DNA from: Candidatus Falkowbacteria bacterium RIFOXYA2_FULL_47_19
Lineage (GTDB): Bacteria > Patescibacteriota > Patescibacteriia > Patescibacteriales > UBA12075
Direction of reading: 5' to 3'
DNA: 35,137 nucleotides
Assembly: GCA_001780275.1 (NCBI GenBank)
Contig: MFGB01000025.1
Span: 1 to 35,137 of the forward strand
The notes under the pieces were generated by a model that saw nothing but the letters and a program-made list of their open reading frames with translations, was not told where the DNA came from and did no database searches. The position numbers were made by a program, and so were the translations under genes. Each line of letters opens with the position of its first letter. Within the stretch, counting starts at the first letter, position 1. Positions 1 to 10,483 of the stretch are shown here, piece after piece.

Positions 1-2
1 TC

Positions 3-3000
3 GCTAACGTTATTTTTACGCCGAGTTCGGGTACGCTTAAGGTCGGGGATACGGCGACCGCGACGATCTACGCGGTCGGGAGCGAGATTGGGCTTTTGGC
101 CGGGCCAACCATGACGATCAACGGCGAAAACGTGGCCGGCAGTTTTCTGACTGCGGGCTTCGGCATTTATACGGTAACTTATGTCGTTTTGGAAGGCGAT
201 ACTGATGTTGATGACGCGACTGAAGACCTGGCGATTAACCTGATGATCAGGGACAGCGCCAATAATGTTTCAGCCGCTTCTACGACTTCGGATATAGCGA
301 ACCGGCCCGGCGTAGACGCGCACGCGCCGACAATTACCAGTATCAGCATTCCGAATGTCAGCATGAAAGTCGGGGATATCGTGACGGCTACGACCACGGT
401 CGGGAATGATGGCGGCGAAACTTATATTTTGATTTCCGGTTCTATCGGCGGTTTCCCCCTGGGGGGATTTACCCGCCAGAATGCGACGACTTACACGGCT
501 ACGTTCGCCATCACCGAATATGGGGTTGACGTGGCGGCCGGGAACGACATCCCGGTGTCCGATTTAGTTATCCGTGATCCGGCCTTGAATGAGAGCGCGG
601 TTTACGCGACGCCGATCTCTCAAGGCTCGGATCCGATCGACGCCAATAGTCCGACTACGCCCGGAAATTTAAGCTTTGTTGACCATGATAACGGCAGTAT
701 TACCATAAAATTAGGCGCCACAACCACGGAAACGAATTTCGCCGAGTACAAAATATTTTATAAGGCGGGCTCGGGCGGTGTTACAGAAGGCGATTCGGTT
801 TGGGATCAGAGCGACGACGGCAATTTAAGCGATAAATTTTTTAATGGCAACACAACCGTAATTGGTTTAGCGACCGGTACGGAATATTATTTTAATATTT
901 GGGCTTATGATATCGCCGGAAATAAAGCATCGGCCGCCATTGAGCTGTCGGCCGATACGAATCATGCGCCCATCAGCCCGGACGATTTATCCCAGCGCGA
1001 AATAAGCGGTGCCGCTATTCCGAACGGCGCCTGGTCGGATGAGGAAATCGTTTACCTCACGGCAACTTCAACCGATCCGGAAGCCGACGGTTTGACTTTT
1101 TATTATGAGCTTATCCCGGCGGCTGGAAGTTTTACCGCGGCTACGACTGCGCCCGCCAATGCCTGCGCTTCGGGCGCGGAATACGGCGCTTGTGCCGGCA
1201 AAATCTGGTCATCGGCCGCACAAACGGACTGGTATAGTTCTAATTGGCTTTACCGTAAGCGCCTAGTTGTTGATTCGCGCTTAGTTGAGGCTGATCTGAA
1301 CGGGTTCCCGGTCATGGCGACGACAAGCGATGCCGATCTCGCGGCTCATGCCCGCGCCGACGCTTATGATATATTATTCACTGCCGCCGACGGTACAACT
1401 AAACTTGAATATGAACGGGAATATTGGAACTCAGGCACGGGTGAACTCGCGGCCTGGATAAAAACGGATCTGGAGCGGGCGACTGATACGATAATTTACC
1501 TGTATTACGGCTATGCCGGTCAGGCGACTGATATGGCGACCACGACCGGCGTTTGGGACGCGGATTTTCAGGGCATCTGGCATCTGGATGAAAGTCCGGC
1601 TAACGGCGGCACGCATTACGATTCCACCGGTTACGCCCGGAACGGCACTTTAGTTGATACAGATAGCGACAGCGATACGTCCGCGGATGGCTGGGTTGAC
1701 GGCGCGGATAATTTTATGGGCGATTCCGCGAGCGACGATTATATCAACGTGGCCAGTTTCCCGGGCTTGAACGGCTCCTACGAAGCTACGATTTCTTATT
1801 GGGCTAAGCAGGACACGAATACCCTAAGCGACTATACCGTTTGGGGCAATAGCAACGTCTTGATTGAGCATGGGGCATCTTACGGCTCCCCGCAGGGAGC
1901 GGCCAATATTCGGGTCAGATGGAATTTTGTGACATTGACCTGGGGGGATACACATATCGTACCAGATATCCTTGACACCGACGTTTGGCACCTCTGGACA
2001 TTCGCTTATAATAACGGCACGACCACGGTCTATAGGGACGGAGCGCCGGTTTATAGTAATCATGAATCCGGCGCTTATACTCAGCTTAACACCACCGCGA
2101 CCTCCTACCAGTTCGCCAGCCGTCCGGCCACGGGCAGTTTTGACGGCAGTCTGGATGAAATTGTGATCGCGGGCGCGGACCGCGGCGCGGACTGGGTCCG
2201 GACGGTTTACGCGAATGAATTTACGAATGGCGCTTTCTTAAATTGGGCGGATGAAGAAACGGAGTTTTCGGCTACGGCCACAGTCGCGATTACGGCTATT
2301 CCTGATTCTGTTTCTGGTTATAAATGGCAGACGCTCGCCTGTGACAGCTTAGGCGCCTGCTCCGCCTGGACAGCTTATAACGCGCTTACGCCCAATTTTA
2401 AAGTTGATCATACCCGTCCGGAGCGTCCAGGAAGCCTTTCTATTAACGCCCGTTATAACACATCGGTAATCTTGAATTTCGGCGCGGCTTCAGAGGATGA
2501 TAATTTCTCCGAGTACAAGATATTTTACAAAGCGGCCGCCGCGGGCGTCGGGGAAGACGACTATGTTTTAAGCTCTTCCACTGATGCTGATCTGGGTTGG
2601 GAAGATTATCAGGGGACAGCCACAACCGTGATAGATAGCCTGTCGGCTGGCACGCTGTATGTCTTCAATATCTGGGCTTATGATGACGCCGGCAACCGGG
2701 TCAAGGCCGACGAGATATCAACAACCACGCTTTCGGCCAGCAATCCGCCGACCGGGGCCATTAATTCAGCCGTAGAGAGAAGCGACGGTTCTGGTATTGT
2801 AGATATATCCATTGAAGCGGACGATCCTGACAACGATGACACTCTTCGCGCGCGGATTGATTATGTCGCGGGTGACATTTGCGATTTTTCTTCGCCCTTA
2901 GACCCGAGTTTAGACGCGAATAACGTGACGGCTGACAACGTGCCGGCGCCCGTCGTTGATAATTCGCAGGTTTATCAGGTTGGTTCTTCCGCGGGCTGGA

Positions 3001-6000
3001 TCATTACTTCGCCCGGATCAAATACGGTCACTTTTGACTGGTTCTCAGCCATAAACGAAGCGCACGCCTCCGGCACTTATTGCCTGCAACTTACCGTAAG
3101 CGACGGCACTTATACGCAAACCCAACCGGCAACCGCGACGGTCTATATCGATAATTTCGAACCGAGCGCTCCCGGCGCGCTATCGCTCGATACTAAGCAC
3201 ACCGATAGTTTAGTAATCGCTTTCGGCGCCACCACCACTGAAGATAATTTTTACGAATACAAGATTTTTTATAAAATCGCGGACGGTTCGGCGCCGGTCG
3301 AAACCGATCCGGTATTGTCCTCTTCGACAGACGATAGTCTTGGTGATAAATTTTTTGACACCGCGGCCACGACCACGATCACGGGCCTCAACGCCGGTAC
3401 GACTTATAGTTTCGCGATTTGGGCTTATGACCAATACGGCAATAAAGCCAGTTCCAGTTTTATTGATATCGCCACTAATTATTTATCCAATGATCCTATA
3501 AATTTAGAGCAGTATAAGAACGACGGCGCAACCGTCATACCGAACGGCACCTGGGCCGTGGAAGACAATGTAAAATTATCCGCGAGCGCCCTAGACGGCG
3601 ACACGAGCGAAGTTATTACCCTGTATTTTGAATTGCATGCCGATAATGATCCCTTAACGACCGCTACTACGACGCCATTCGGCGGCTGCGCCTGGGACGA
3701 GGCCTGGAGCGTCTGCAACTCGAAGATCTGGGCTACGACCTCTCCTGTTGGTAATTATAGCGTGACGCCGTTTGCGGCCGCAGTCAACCCGACCGCCATA
3801 TCCTCATCTTCGGCCGGCTATAAATGGCAGGTGCTCGCCTGCGACGACGACGGCGTCTGCGCCAATAATTGGACGCCGTTCAACGCGTCCACGCCTAACT
3901 TCAAGGTTGACTTCACGCCGCCGACCGCGCCGGGAAACCTCAGTATAGTGAGCTATACCAGCACTTCGACCACGATCGCTTTCGGCGCTTCCACCACGGA
4001 AGATAACTTCTACCAATACGTTATTTATTATAAAGAGGGTACAAGCGGCGTCGCTGAAACCGATACGCCTTTTGGCTCCAGCACAGACGCCAATTTCCTG
4101 CTCAAAAATTACGGCGGCGCGGCGACGGCCAGGATCGACGGCCTTAATCCGGGCACGGAATATTATTTTAATATCTGGGCCTATGATCAGGCCGGCAACA
4201 AAGCCGCGGCCGCGCTTGAGACGGCTACCACCACCAATACTCTGCCCTCGGGGAGTTTTACGGCGACAAGCACCAGACGCGACGGGAACGGCGTGGTCGA
4301 TCTGTCCATTACGGTCGATGATGCAGACGATAATAACAGCCGGGCCAAGATAGAGTACGAAGCCGGTTCGGGTTGCGCTTTCGCCTCCGTCGATAAAGCT
4401 ACGCTCGACGAGACGGACTTAAGCGCCACTTCTACCCATGATGACGCCAAGATCGAGAACGATAATGATTATCAGATCGGCAATTCGTCGGGCTGGATCA
4501 CGACCGTATCCGGCGCCAATACTGTCAATTTCGACTGGCTTTCTGAAACCGATCTGACGGACGAAGAAGGGGATTATTGTTTAAGACTCACGGTTAATGA
4601 TCAAATCGAAGACCAGGCCGCGCCCGACACCGTGACCGTTTATATAGACAATAAAGAGCCGTCCGCGCCCCCGACCCCCTCCCTATACGCGCGCGCCGGC
4701 ACTTCCATAACTTTAACCATCGGCACGACCACGGAAACGAATTTCCTCGAATACCGGATATACTATAAGATTGGCGTGGCGGCCGTGACCGAATCCGACA
4801 TGCTTTTTGGCTCCACCTCCGATCTGAAGCTGGCCAATAAACTGTTAAACGGTTTTTCCACCACCACGATCGACGACCTAATTCCGAATACGACCTATAG
4901 CTTTAAGATGTTCGCGTACGATACTTACGGGAATAAATCCAATTCCGGTCAATTGGAGGTTACGACCAATACCTTGCCCTCCGGCACGATCAATTCAGCT
5001 ATCCAGAAAACCAACGGTTCCGGCATTATCGATATCGAGATCACGGTCGATGACGGCAATGATGATGCCTGCCAGGCAAGGCTCGAATATTCTTTGGGTG
5101 CGGCCTGTGATTTCGGCTCGCCCTTGGACCCGATTTTGGACGCGACGCCGGCGAATATAAGCTCTAACCGAACGCCTAAGCCGGAAATCGATAATCTCGC
5201 GTTAAACCAGATAGGTTCTTCGACGCGGATAATCACTTCAAGCGGCGCCAATACCGTGAGTTTCGACTGGGACGCCCTCTCTGATCTAGGGGCGACCACA
5301 AGTACTTTTTGTTTAAGATTAACCGCTTTCGACGGTCAGGATTACCAGGCAGCTCCGCATACTATGACAGTAACTATCGACACTGAAGCGCCGACCGTTC
5401 CGGGAAATTTAAACGATGATAGCGCCGCCGGCATGAGCATTACTTTGGGTGTCGGCGCTTCTTCCACTGACGCCAATTTTCAGGAGTATAAGATATTCTA
5501 TAAGATGAATACCGGCGGCGTGACCGAAAATGATTCGCTCTGGAGCAAGAATGATGACGCTAATCTGGGCTATTCGCATTTTCGCGGCGCGACGCAAACG
5601 ACCGTGGCTAATTTAAACCAAAGCACTTTGTATTATTTTAATATCTGGGCTTATGACGCTTACGGCAATAAAACTCCGGCCGCGGCTGAAGTTTCCACTT
5701 CGACCGTGATCGTGCCGTCCGCCACCTGGCGCGAAGATGAAGATATTCCCGATCCGACCACTGGCGATTATTTGGGGAAAGAAGCGCCGGTGCGCGTCCG
5801 CATTGCCGTGGCTAATTCCGGCGACTGGAACGCGACGAGTTATTTTTACCGCTTAGAATACGCCGCCAAGGACGGGGAATGCTCGACTACCCCGTCCTGG
5901 ACCGCGGTGCCGATCGCGGCCACGACCGAGCATTTTGAGATGGTCGCTTCGGCTTTTTTCGAAAATTACGCTTCCACTACCGTCCATTTATCGGCGGCCG

Positions 6001-9000
6001 GTTATAGCTTCACTCCCGGCTACATGGTGCAAAGCCCTTTTAACATTACCGGCTCTTCGACTTTGGCGGGCGGCGTCTATACGGAGATCGAATATGATTT
6101 TTCCGCAACCGCTAACGCTCTTTCGGGGGAGACCTATTGTTTCCGGGTAAGCGATAATGGCGCGCCGCTCGATCGTTATCTTTCCTATCCGGAACTTACT
6201 TTATCGCCGCCTACTTCCGGCAGTATCGGATCGGCGGAGCAAAGAATAGACGGGTCGGGGGTTGTGGATATCGAAATAGACGTTTTTGACCCGGACGGCA
6301 GTCCGAATCGGGCCAAGCTTGAGTTCGCCACCGGTACGGACTGTGTTTTTTCTTCCCCCGGAGACCCGACCCTGGATGAAACCGATAATAATATCACAGC
6401 TACTTATCCGGATCCGGCCATAGACAACGCTTATCCGTATCAGATCGGTACCAGTTCCGGCATGATCATAACTTATTACGGCACGAACACGGTAGCTTTC
6501 GACTGGCTCTCACAAAGCGATTTATCCGGTTATGAGGGCGATTATTGTTTAAGGCTTACGGCGAACGATCTTTATGACGACCAGGCCGTACCGGCTACGA
6601 CCACGCTGGAGATAGACAACAAAAATCCTTCGACGCCGGGTAATTTGACGGTGGTAAGCAAAACTATGGACAGCGTGACCTTAGGTTTCAGTACGACTTC
6701 GTCCGATCTCCATTTTCGCGAATATATAATATATTGGAAGGAGGGCGCATCCGGCGTCGCTGAAACCGACAGCCCGGTAAGTTCCTCAACTGATGCTGAC
6801 TTAGGGTACGCTGATTTCCGCGGTACGGCCACGACGACCATAGGCGGTCTTTTAGCTGACCACCAGTATGTTTTTAAGATCTGGGCTTATGACGAATACG
6901 GCAACGAAGCCGCGTCTTTAGGCGAGGTAACAACCAAACTCGTGCCTTCGATCTCCGGCGTGGTTTATGCCGTTGACGGCGTTACTCCGATGCTTACCGC
7001 TCCGACCGTGAGCATGGCCGTGGGCGGAGTCCTCATGGAATCGGCGGCGGCTTCGGCTGTTAATGGCGGTTTCACTTTCCAGGATATTGATCCGCCCGCC
7101 ACCGGTACTCCCATAATGGTATTCATAAACGGAAACGCGGCCAAAGGGGTTACTTACAGCCGTTACGGCGGCGCCGGCGAGATCAATGATTTTCATGTTT
7201 ACCAAAATCAAGTGGTTATGCGCCACGATGACAACAACTCTTTGACGCTCGACAACGTCGATCTTTACGACTCTAATCAGGATACTGATATTCCCTGTAC
7301 GGTTACGGACGGAAGTTTAAGCGTCAACGCCGGCGTAAAGCTTTATGTCTGGCCGGGAAGCACGTTCAATACCGGGTCAGGCATCCTGACGTTGCGCGAT
7401 GTCGACATCGAGGGCACCTTCAATGCCAGCGGCACGCAGGCGATCTACGTTTCCGGGGACTGGAACGCGAGCGCCGGGACCTTCAACGCCGCTTCCTCAA
7501 CCGTAATTATGAATTCCGTATCCGCCGGGCGCTTTATTGCCGGCGGCGGCAGTCCATTTTACGCCCTAACCTTCGACGGCGCGGGCGGAGAATGGCTTTT
7601 ACTTGGGAACGCCACTACGACCGCGACCACGACGATAACACGGGGAACCTTGATTCATGGCGGCCATAACGATTTTGAAACACAAAGTTTGATTATCGCT
7701 AACGGCGCGGTTTTCACGAAAGCGACCGGCACCGGCAAGCTGATTTTTGAAGGTCCGGAAGACGGCTACTTTGAGGATTTGAACGCCACGCCCAATAATC
7801 TGGGCAACGTTCAGATCGGCTATTCCCCGGCCACGACTTATCTGAGTTCCGATTTCGCCGGCGATAGTCTGACCATCAACTCCGGGGACGAATTTTATAC
7901 ACGCGGTTTCGAGGTGGATATCGAGAATTATATCACTGTGCACGGTACCTATGACTGTATTGATACGGTCGAAGGCGACGGCACGATCACGACCCTGGGA
8001 ACCGACTGGACCGTGGATCCGGCAGCGGCTTTTGTCGCCGGCAATTCTACGACCACTTTTGATGGTGCCACCGACGGCATAATAAATTCCGGCGGCACGG
8101 ACGCTGATCATGATTTTTACCACCTGTCATTCGCGAAATCGGCGGCTACCACGACCGCGCTCGCGGGCGATATTAAAATTTCCGGCGATCTGACGATTGG
8201 CGCTAATTCCACCCTGGACGTGTCCGCAGTTAATTATGATATTTACGCGGGGGGCGGCTGGGTAAACAGCGGAACTTTCACGGCTCGCCAGGCCACAACG
8301 ACTTTTGACGCGGTTTCGACCGGCCATTTCATCGATCCGGGCGCTTCTGCTTTTTATAATATAATTTTCGATAGTTCGTCCGGCGGCTGGACGATAACCG
8401 GCAACGCCACTTCGACCAATAACTGGAGCCTGCAGAACGCGCAGTTATTCACGGCCGCTTCCGGGATTTTTATCGAAGTCAGCGGCGGATTCTTAAATGC
8501 CGTCGGCGGCGGCAATACGGACTGGACCGGATCGACGTTGTATTTAAATAGCGGAACCGGTTATGCCATGAACAGCAAGACGGCCGGTGGCGACGATTAC
8601 GCTAGCCTGAAAGTCGGCGCTGATACGGACATTGAGATGTGGAATTCGGCCGCCGGGACTTACGACGTTAACTCGACGGGTTCGCTTTACTCCATGAATT
8701 ATAACGCGACCGCGGGCCGGCTCCGAATTTACGGCGACTATCATGTATCCGAAAGCGCTACGGCCTATTGGAATTATAATGATGATTTCGACGGCTCGCC
8801 CTTAGGCGGCTCGCCCCGGATCTGCCAGGTAGAATTTGCGGCGGACGCTGCCGTAACGGTTGACGGCGGCAATCTTGAAATCATCGGCGCGGCCGGAGCC
8901 TCCACTACGCTCGCAAACCAGGGATCGGGCGATTATAGCTTGAATATTGCCAGCGGCACCCTTGAAGCGAATTATTATCAGATCAGGGATGTGGATGCTA

Positions 9001-10373
9001 ACGGCCTTAATCTGTCGGCTTCGTCATCGGTCGTTTCTCTTAATTACGGCGATTTTGAGTTAAGCGCAAACGGCGGCAGCCTGATCACTTTAACCGCGGA
9101 CGTCATTAACGCCAACCCGACTCTTAATCCGATAAACTGCCGGTTCGCCACTTCGAGCGGGATAAGCGGCTACAACGTGAATCTCACGGGTGTTCCGGAT
9201 GACGATTGGCAATTTACGGGCCATTACGGCAATCTCGCCGGCGAAGCTTACGATTCGGACCCTGGCGATCCGCGCGGCTATATTCTTTGGGATGACAGTG
9301 TTGAATACACGCCGAAGTCGCGGGACTGGCAATGGTTCCATAACGCCGATGATCCTACCCCGACTTCCACTCCGGCCGCGGACGCCACGACAACTCCGAA
9401 TATCGGTCCGAACAATAATATAAAATTAAGACTGACGATCGCCGAGACCGGCGGACTGGAGGGCGTTGACGTCAAGATGCGGCTCCAGTATTCGACAGAG
9501 GCCGATTTTTCCTCGGATATCCACTGGGTAGGCGAGGTCGGTTCCACGACCGCGCTCTGGACCTATCATGATGGTGCGGCTGACGATGATAACGACCCGA
9601 TCACGGAAATTATTTTAGACGACGCATACGCCGCCGCCACGCATAACGAATCCGGCCTCTCGTCATCGGATTATGACCACGATCCCGATACGGCCGTCGA
9701 ATGGGAATTCACGGTTCATAATAACGGCGCGGAAATAGCCACAACTTATTATTTCCGGGCGTATGGCAGTTATTATTTCAGCATAGTCCATAGTTATGAA
9801 AAAGCGGTCGTAACCGATGAAGGCGAAAACTATCCGAGCGTTGTCGTGAATGACGCGATCCTTACCTTTAATATCGGCGGCTTGCCGTTGGGTACGGTTG
9901 TCGACGGCGTTACGACCGACCTGACCACGACCGCCGCAACGGTACCTTTCGGCTCGCTTAACAACCTCGATAATATCAAAGAAGGCGCCCAGCGCTTTAC
10001 TATCACCACTAACAGCGAATACGGCTACCAGCTTTTCGTGTATCAAACCCAAAACTTGATCGCGAATAACGGCGCCACGATCGATCCGATCCCCGCTACC
10101 AACGATACTCCGGGTGCCTGGTCGATCGGGTCCGCTACCGGCGGTTTCGGCTATCACACGACCGATCCCACTTTATCCGGATCGAATCCTTCCCGCTTTT
10201 CACCGCCGAATACATACGCGCGGTTCAACTCTTCGATCGAGGAGATAAGCTATAGCCCTCTGCCGGTCGCGGGAGAAAGCCTGGATTTCGTCTATAAATT
10301 AGAAGTATCATCTATGCAACCGGCCGGGGAGTATGAGACGGAGGTGGTTTATATACTTGTTCCCACCTTTTAA
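3..10373 (+). CDS. Giant modular surface protein (FN3, DUF2341-LamG, beta-solenoid, YxL-like C-terminus), 5' partial
   Basis: The frame is open to the left edge, so the N-terminus and signal peptide lie outside; the TTG at 96 is internal. Residues are counted from nt 96. Seven FN3-like modules start near 185, 774, 1022, 1275, 1521, 1765 and 2177, each with an EYKIFYK-type strand and most with a YFNIWAYD-type strand. Between them are four copies of a module starting GxINSA/GSF and ending in YIDN, and two copies of an IPNGxW...KVDxTPP module. The first of those two is interrupted by a DUF2341 domain (about 379-490) and a LamG jellyroll (about 493-715). Residues 2369-3069 form a repetitive beta-solenoid with GxWxxSGTF/FDxxSxGWxxxGNATxT units. 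The last 144 residues resemble the C-termini of the two secreted proteins at 12319 and 14114 and end VVYILVPTF. It probably acts as an extracellular adhesin or coat protein. Domain names are from pattern recognition. Confidence 0.85.
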   Translation, partial: ANVIFTPSSGTLKVGDTATATIYAVGSEIGLLAGPTMTINGENVAGSFLTAGFGIYTVTYVVLEGDTDVDDATEDLAINLMIRDSANNVSAASTTSDIANRPGVDAHAPTITSISIPNVSMKVGDIVTATTTVGNDGGETYILISGSIGGFPLGGFTRQNATTYTATFAITEYGVDVAAGNDIPVSDLVIRDPALNESAVYATPISQGSDPIDANSPTTPGNLSFVDHDNGSITIKLGATTTETNFAEYKIFYKAGSGGVTEGDSVWDQSDDGNLSDKFFNGNTTVIGLATGTEYYFNIWAYDIAGNKASAAIELSADTNHAPISPDDLSQREISGAAIPNGAWSDEEIVYLTATSTDPEADGLTFYYELIPAAGSFTAATTAPANACASGAEYGACAGKIWSSAAQTDWYSSNWLYRKRLVVDSRLVEADLNGFPVMATTSDADLAAHARADAYDILFTAADGTTKLEYEREYWNSGTGELAAWIKTDLERATDTIIYLYYGYAGQATDMATTTGVWDADFQGIWHLDESPANGGTHYDSTGYARNGTLVDTDSDSDTSADGWVDGADNFMGDSASDDYINVASFPGLNGSYEATISYWAKQDTNTLSDYTVWGNSNVLIEHGASYGSPQGAANIRVRWNFVTLTWGDTHIVPDILDTDVWHLWTFAYNNGTTTVYRDGAPVYSNHESGAYTQLNTTATSYQFASRPATGSFDGSLDEIVIAGADRGADWVRTVYANEFTNGAFLNWADEETEFSATATVAITAIPDSVSGYKWQTLACDSLGACSAWTAYNALTPNFKVDHTRPERPGSLSINARYNTSVILNFGAASEDDNFSEYKIFYKAAAAGVGEDDYVLSSSTDADLGWEDYQGTATTVIDSLSAGTLYVFNIWAYDDAGNRVKADEISTTTLSASNPPTGAINSAVERSDGSGIVDISIEADDPDNDDTLRARIDYVAGDICDFSSPLDPSLDANNVTADNVPAPVVDNSQVYQVGSSAGWIITSPGSNTVTFDWFSAINEAHASGTYCLQLTVSDGTYTQTQPATATVYIDNFEPSAPGALSLDTKHTDSLVIAFGATTTEDNFYEYKIFYKIADGSAPVETDPVLSSSTDDSLGDKFFDTAATTTITGLNAGTTYSFAIWAYDQYGNKASSSFIDIATNYLSNDPINLEQYKNDGATVIPNGTWAVEDNVKLSASALDGDTSEVITLYFELHADNDPLTTATTTPFGGCAWDEAWSVCNSKIWATTSPVGNYSVTPFAAAVNPTAISSSSAGYKWQVLACDDDGVCANNWTPFNASTPNFKVDFTPPTAPGNLSIVSYTSTSTTIAFGASTTEDNFYQYVIYYKEGTSGVAETDTPFGSSTDANFLLKNYGGAATARIDGLNPGTEYYFNIWAYDQAGNKAAAALETATTTNTLPSGSFTATSTRRDGNGVVDLSITVDDADDNNSRAKIEYEAGSGCAFASVDKATLDETDLSATSTHDDAKIENDNDYQIGNSSGWITTVSGANTVNFDWLSETDLTDEEGDYCLRLTVNDQIEDQAAPDTVTVYIDNKEPSAPPTPSLYARAGTSITLTIGTTTETNFLEYRIYYKIGVAAVTESDMLFGSTSDLKLANKLLNGFSTTTIDDLIPNTTYSFKMFAYDTYGNKSNSGQLEVTTNTLPSGTINSAIQKTNGSGIIDIEITVDDGNDDACQARLEYSLGAACDFGSPLDPILDATPANISSNRTPKPEIDNLALNQIGSSTRIITSSGANTVSFDWDALSDLGATTSTFCLRLTAFDGQDYQAAPHTMTVTIDTEAPTVPGNLNDDSAAGMSITLGVGASSTDANFQEYKIFYKMNTGGVTENDSLWSKNDDANLGYSHFRGATQTTVANLNQSTLYYFNIWAYDAYGNKTPAAAEVSTSTVIVPSATWREDEDIPDPTTGDYLGKEAPVRVRIAVANSGDWNATSYFYRLEYAAKDGECSTTPSWTAVPIAATTEHFEMVASAFFENYASTTVHLSAAGYSFTPGYMVQSPFNITGSSTLAGGVYTEIEYDFSATANALSGETYCFRVSDNGAPLDRYLSYPELTLSPPTSGSIGSAEQRIDGSGVVDIEIDVFDPDGSPNRAKLEFATGTDCVFSSPGDPTLDETDNNITATYPDPAIDNAYPYQIGTSSGMIITYYGTNTVAFDWLSQSDLSGYEGDYCLRLTANDLYDDQAVPATTTLEIDNKNPSTPGNLTVVSKTMDSVTLGFSTTSSDLHFREYIIYWKEGASGVAETDSPVSSSTDADLGYADFRGTATTTIGGLLADHQYVFKIWAYDEYGNEAASLGEVTTKLVPSISGVVYAVDGVTPMLTAPTVSMAVGGVLMESAAASAVNGGFTFQDIDPPATGTPIMVFINGNAAKGVTYSRYGGAGEINDFHVYQNQVVMRHDDNNSLTLDNVDLYDSNQDTDIPCTVTDGSLSVNAGVKLYVWPGSTFNTGSGILTLRDVDIEGTFNASGTQAIYVSGDWNASAGTFNAASSTVIMNSVSAGRFIAGGGSPFYALTFDGAGGEWLLLGNATTTATTTITRGTLIHGGHNDFETQSLIIANGAVFTKATGTGKLIFEGPEDGYFEDLNATPNNLGNVQIGYSPATTYLSSDFAGDSLTINSGDEFYTRGFEVDIENYITVHGTYDCIDTVEGDGTITTLGTDWTVDPAAAFVAGNSTTTFDGATDGIINSGGTDADHDFYHLSFAKSAATTTALAGDIKISGDLTIGANSTLDVSAVNYDIYAGGGWVNSGTFTARQATTTFDAVSTGHFIDPGASAFYNIIFDSSSGGWTITGNATSTNNWSLQNAQLFTAASGIFIEVSGGFLNAVGGGNTDWTGSTLYLNSGTGYAMNSKTAGGDDYASLKVGADTDIEMWNSAAGTYDVNSTGSLYSMNYNATAGRLRIYGDYHVSESATAYWNYNDDFDGSPLGGSPRICQVEFAADAAVTVDGGNLEIIGAAGASTTLANQGSGDYSLNIASGTLEANYYQIRDVDANGLNLSASSSVVSLNYGDFELSANGGSLITLTADVINANPTLNPINCRFATSSGISGYNVNLTGVPDDDWQFTGHYGNLAGEAYDSDPGDPRGYILWDDSVEYTPKSRDWQWFHNADDPTPTSTPAADATTTPNIGPNNNIKLRLTIAETGGLEGVDVKMRLQYSTEADFSSDIHWVGEVGSTTALWTYHDGAADDDNDPITEIILDDAYAAATHNESGLSSSDYDHDPDTAVEWEFTVHNNGAEIATTYYFRAYGSYYFSIVHSYEKAVVTDEGENYPSVVVNDAILTFNIGGLPLGTVVDGVTTDLTTTAATVPFGSLNNLDNIKEGAQRFTITTNSEYGYQLFVYQTQNLIANNGATIDPIPATNDTPGAWSIGSATGGFGYHTTDPTLSGSNPSRFSPPNTYARFNSSIEEISYSPLPVAGESLDFVYKLEVSSMQPAGEYETEVVYILVPTF

Positions 10374-10410
10374 TTTGTTATACTTTAAGGTATGATACTC
10401 AGTAACGAAT

Positions 10411-10483
10411 AATTAGATATTGGATATTTTGCTACAGTTTTAATATCTGTTGTCATAATATCCAATATCCAATATCTAATATT
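10411..10483. repeat. Intergenic inverted repeat, family B (ATTAGATATTGGATATT)
   Basis: A perfect 17-bp inverted repeat at 10412-10428 and 10464-10480 with a 35-bp spacer. The right arm ends three bases before the ATG of the next gene. The spacer has an extended -10-like TGTCATAAT at 10451-10459. Related copies lie at 20973-21052 and 25234-25328. Confidence 0.85.
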
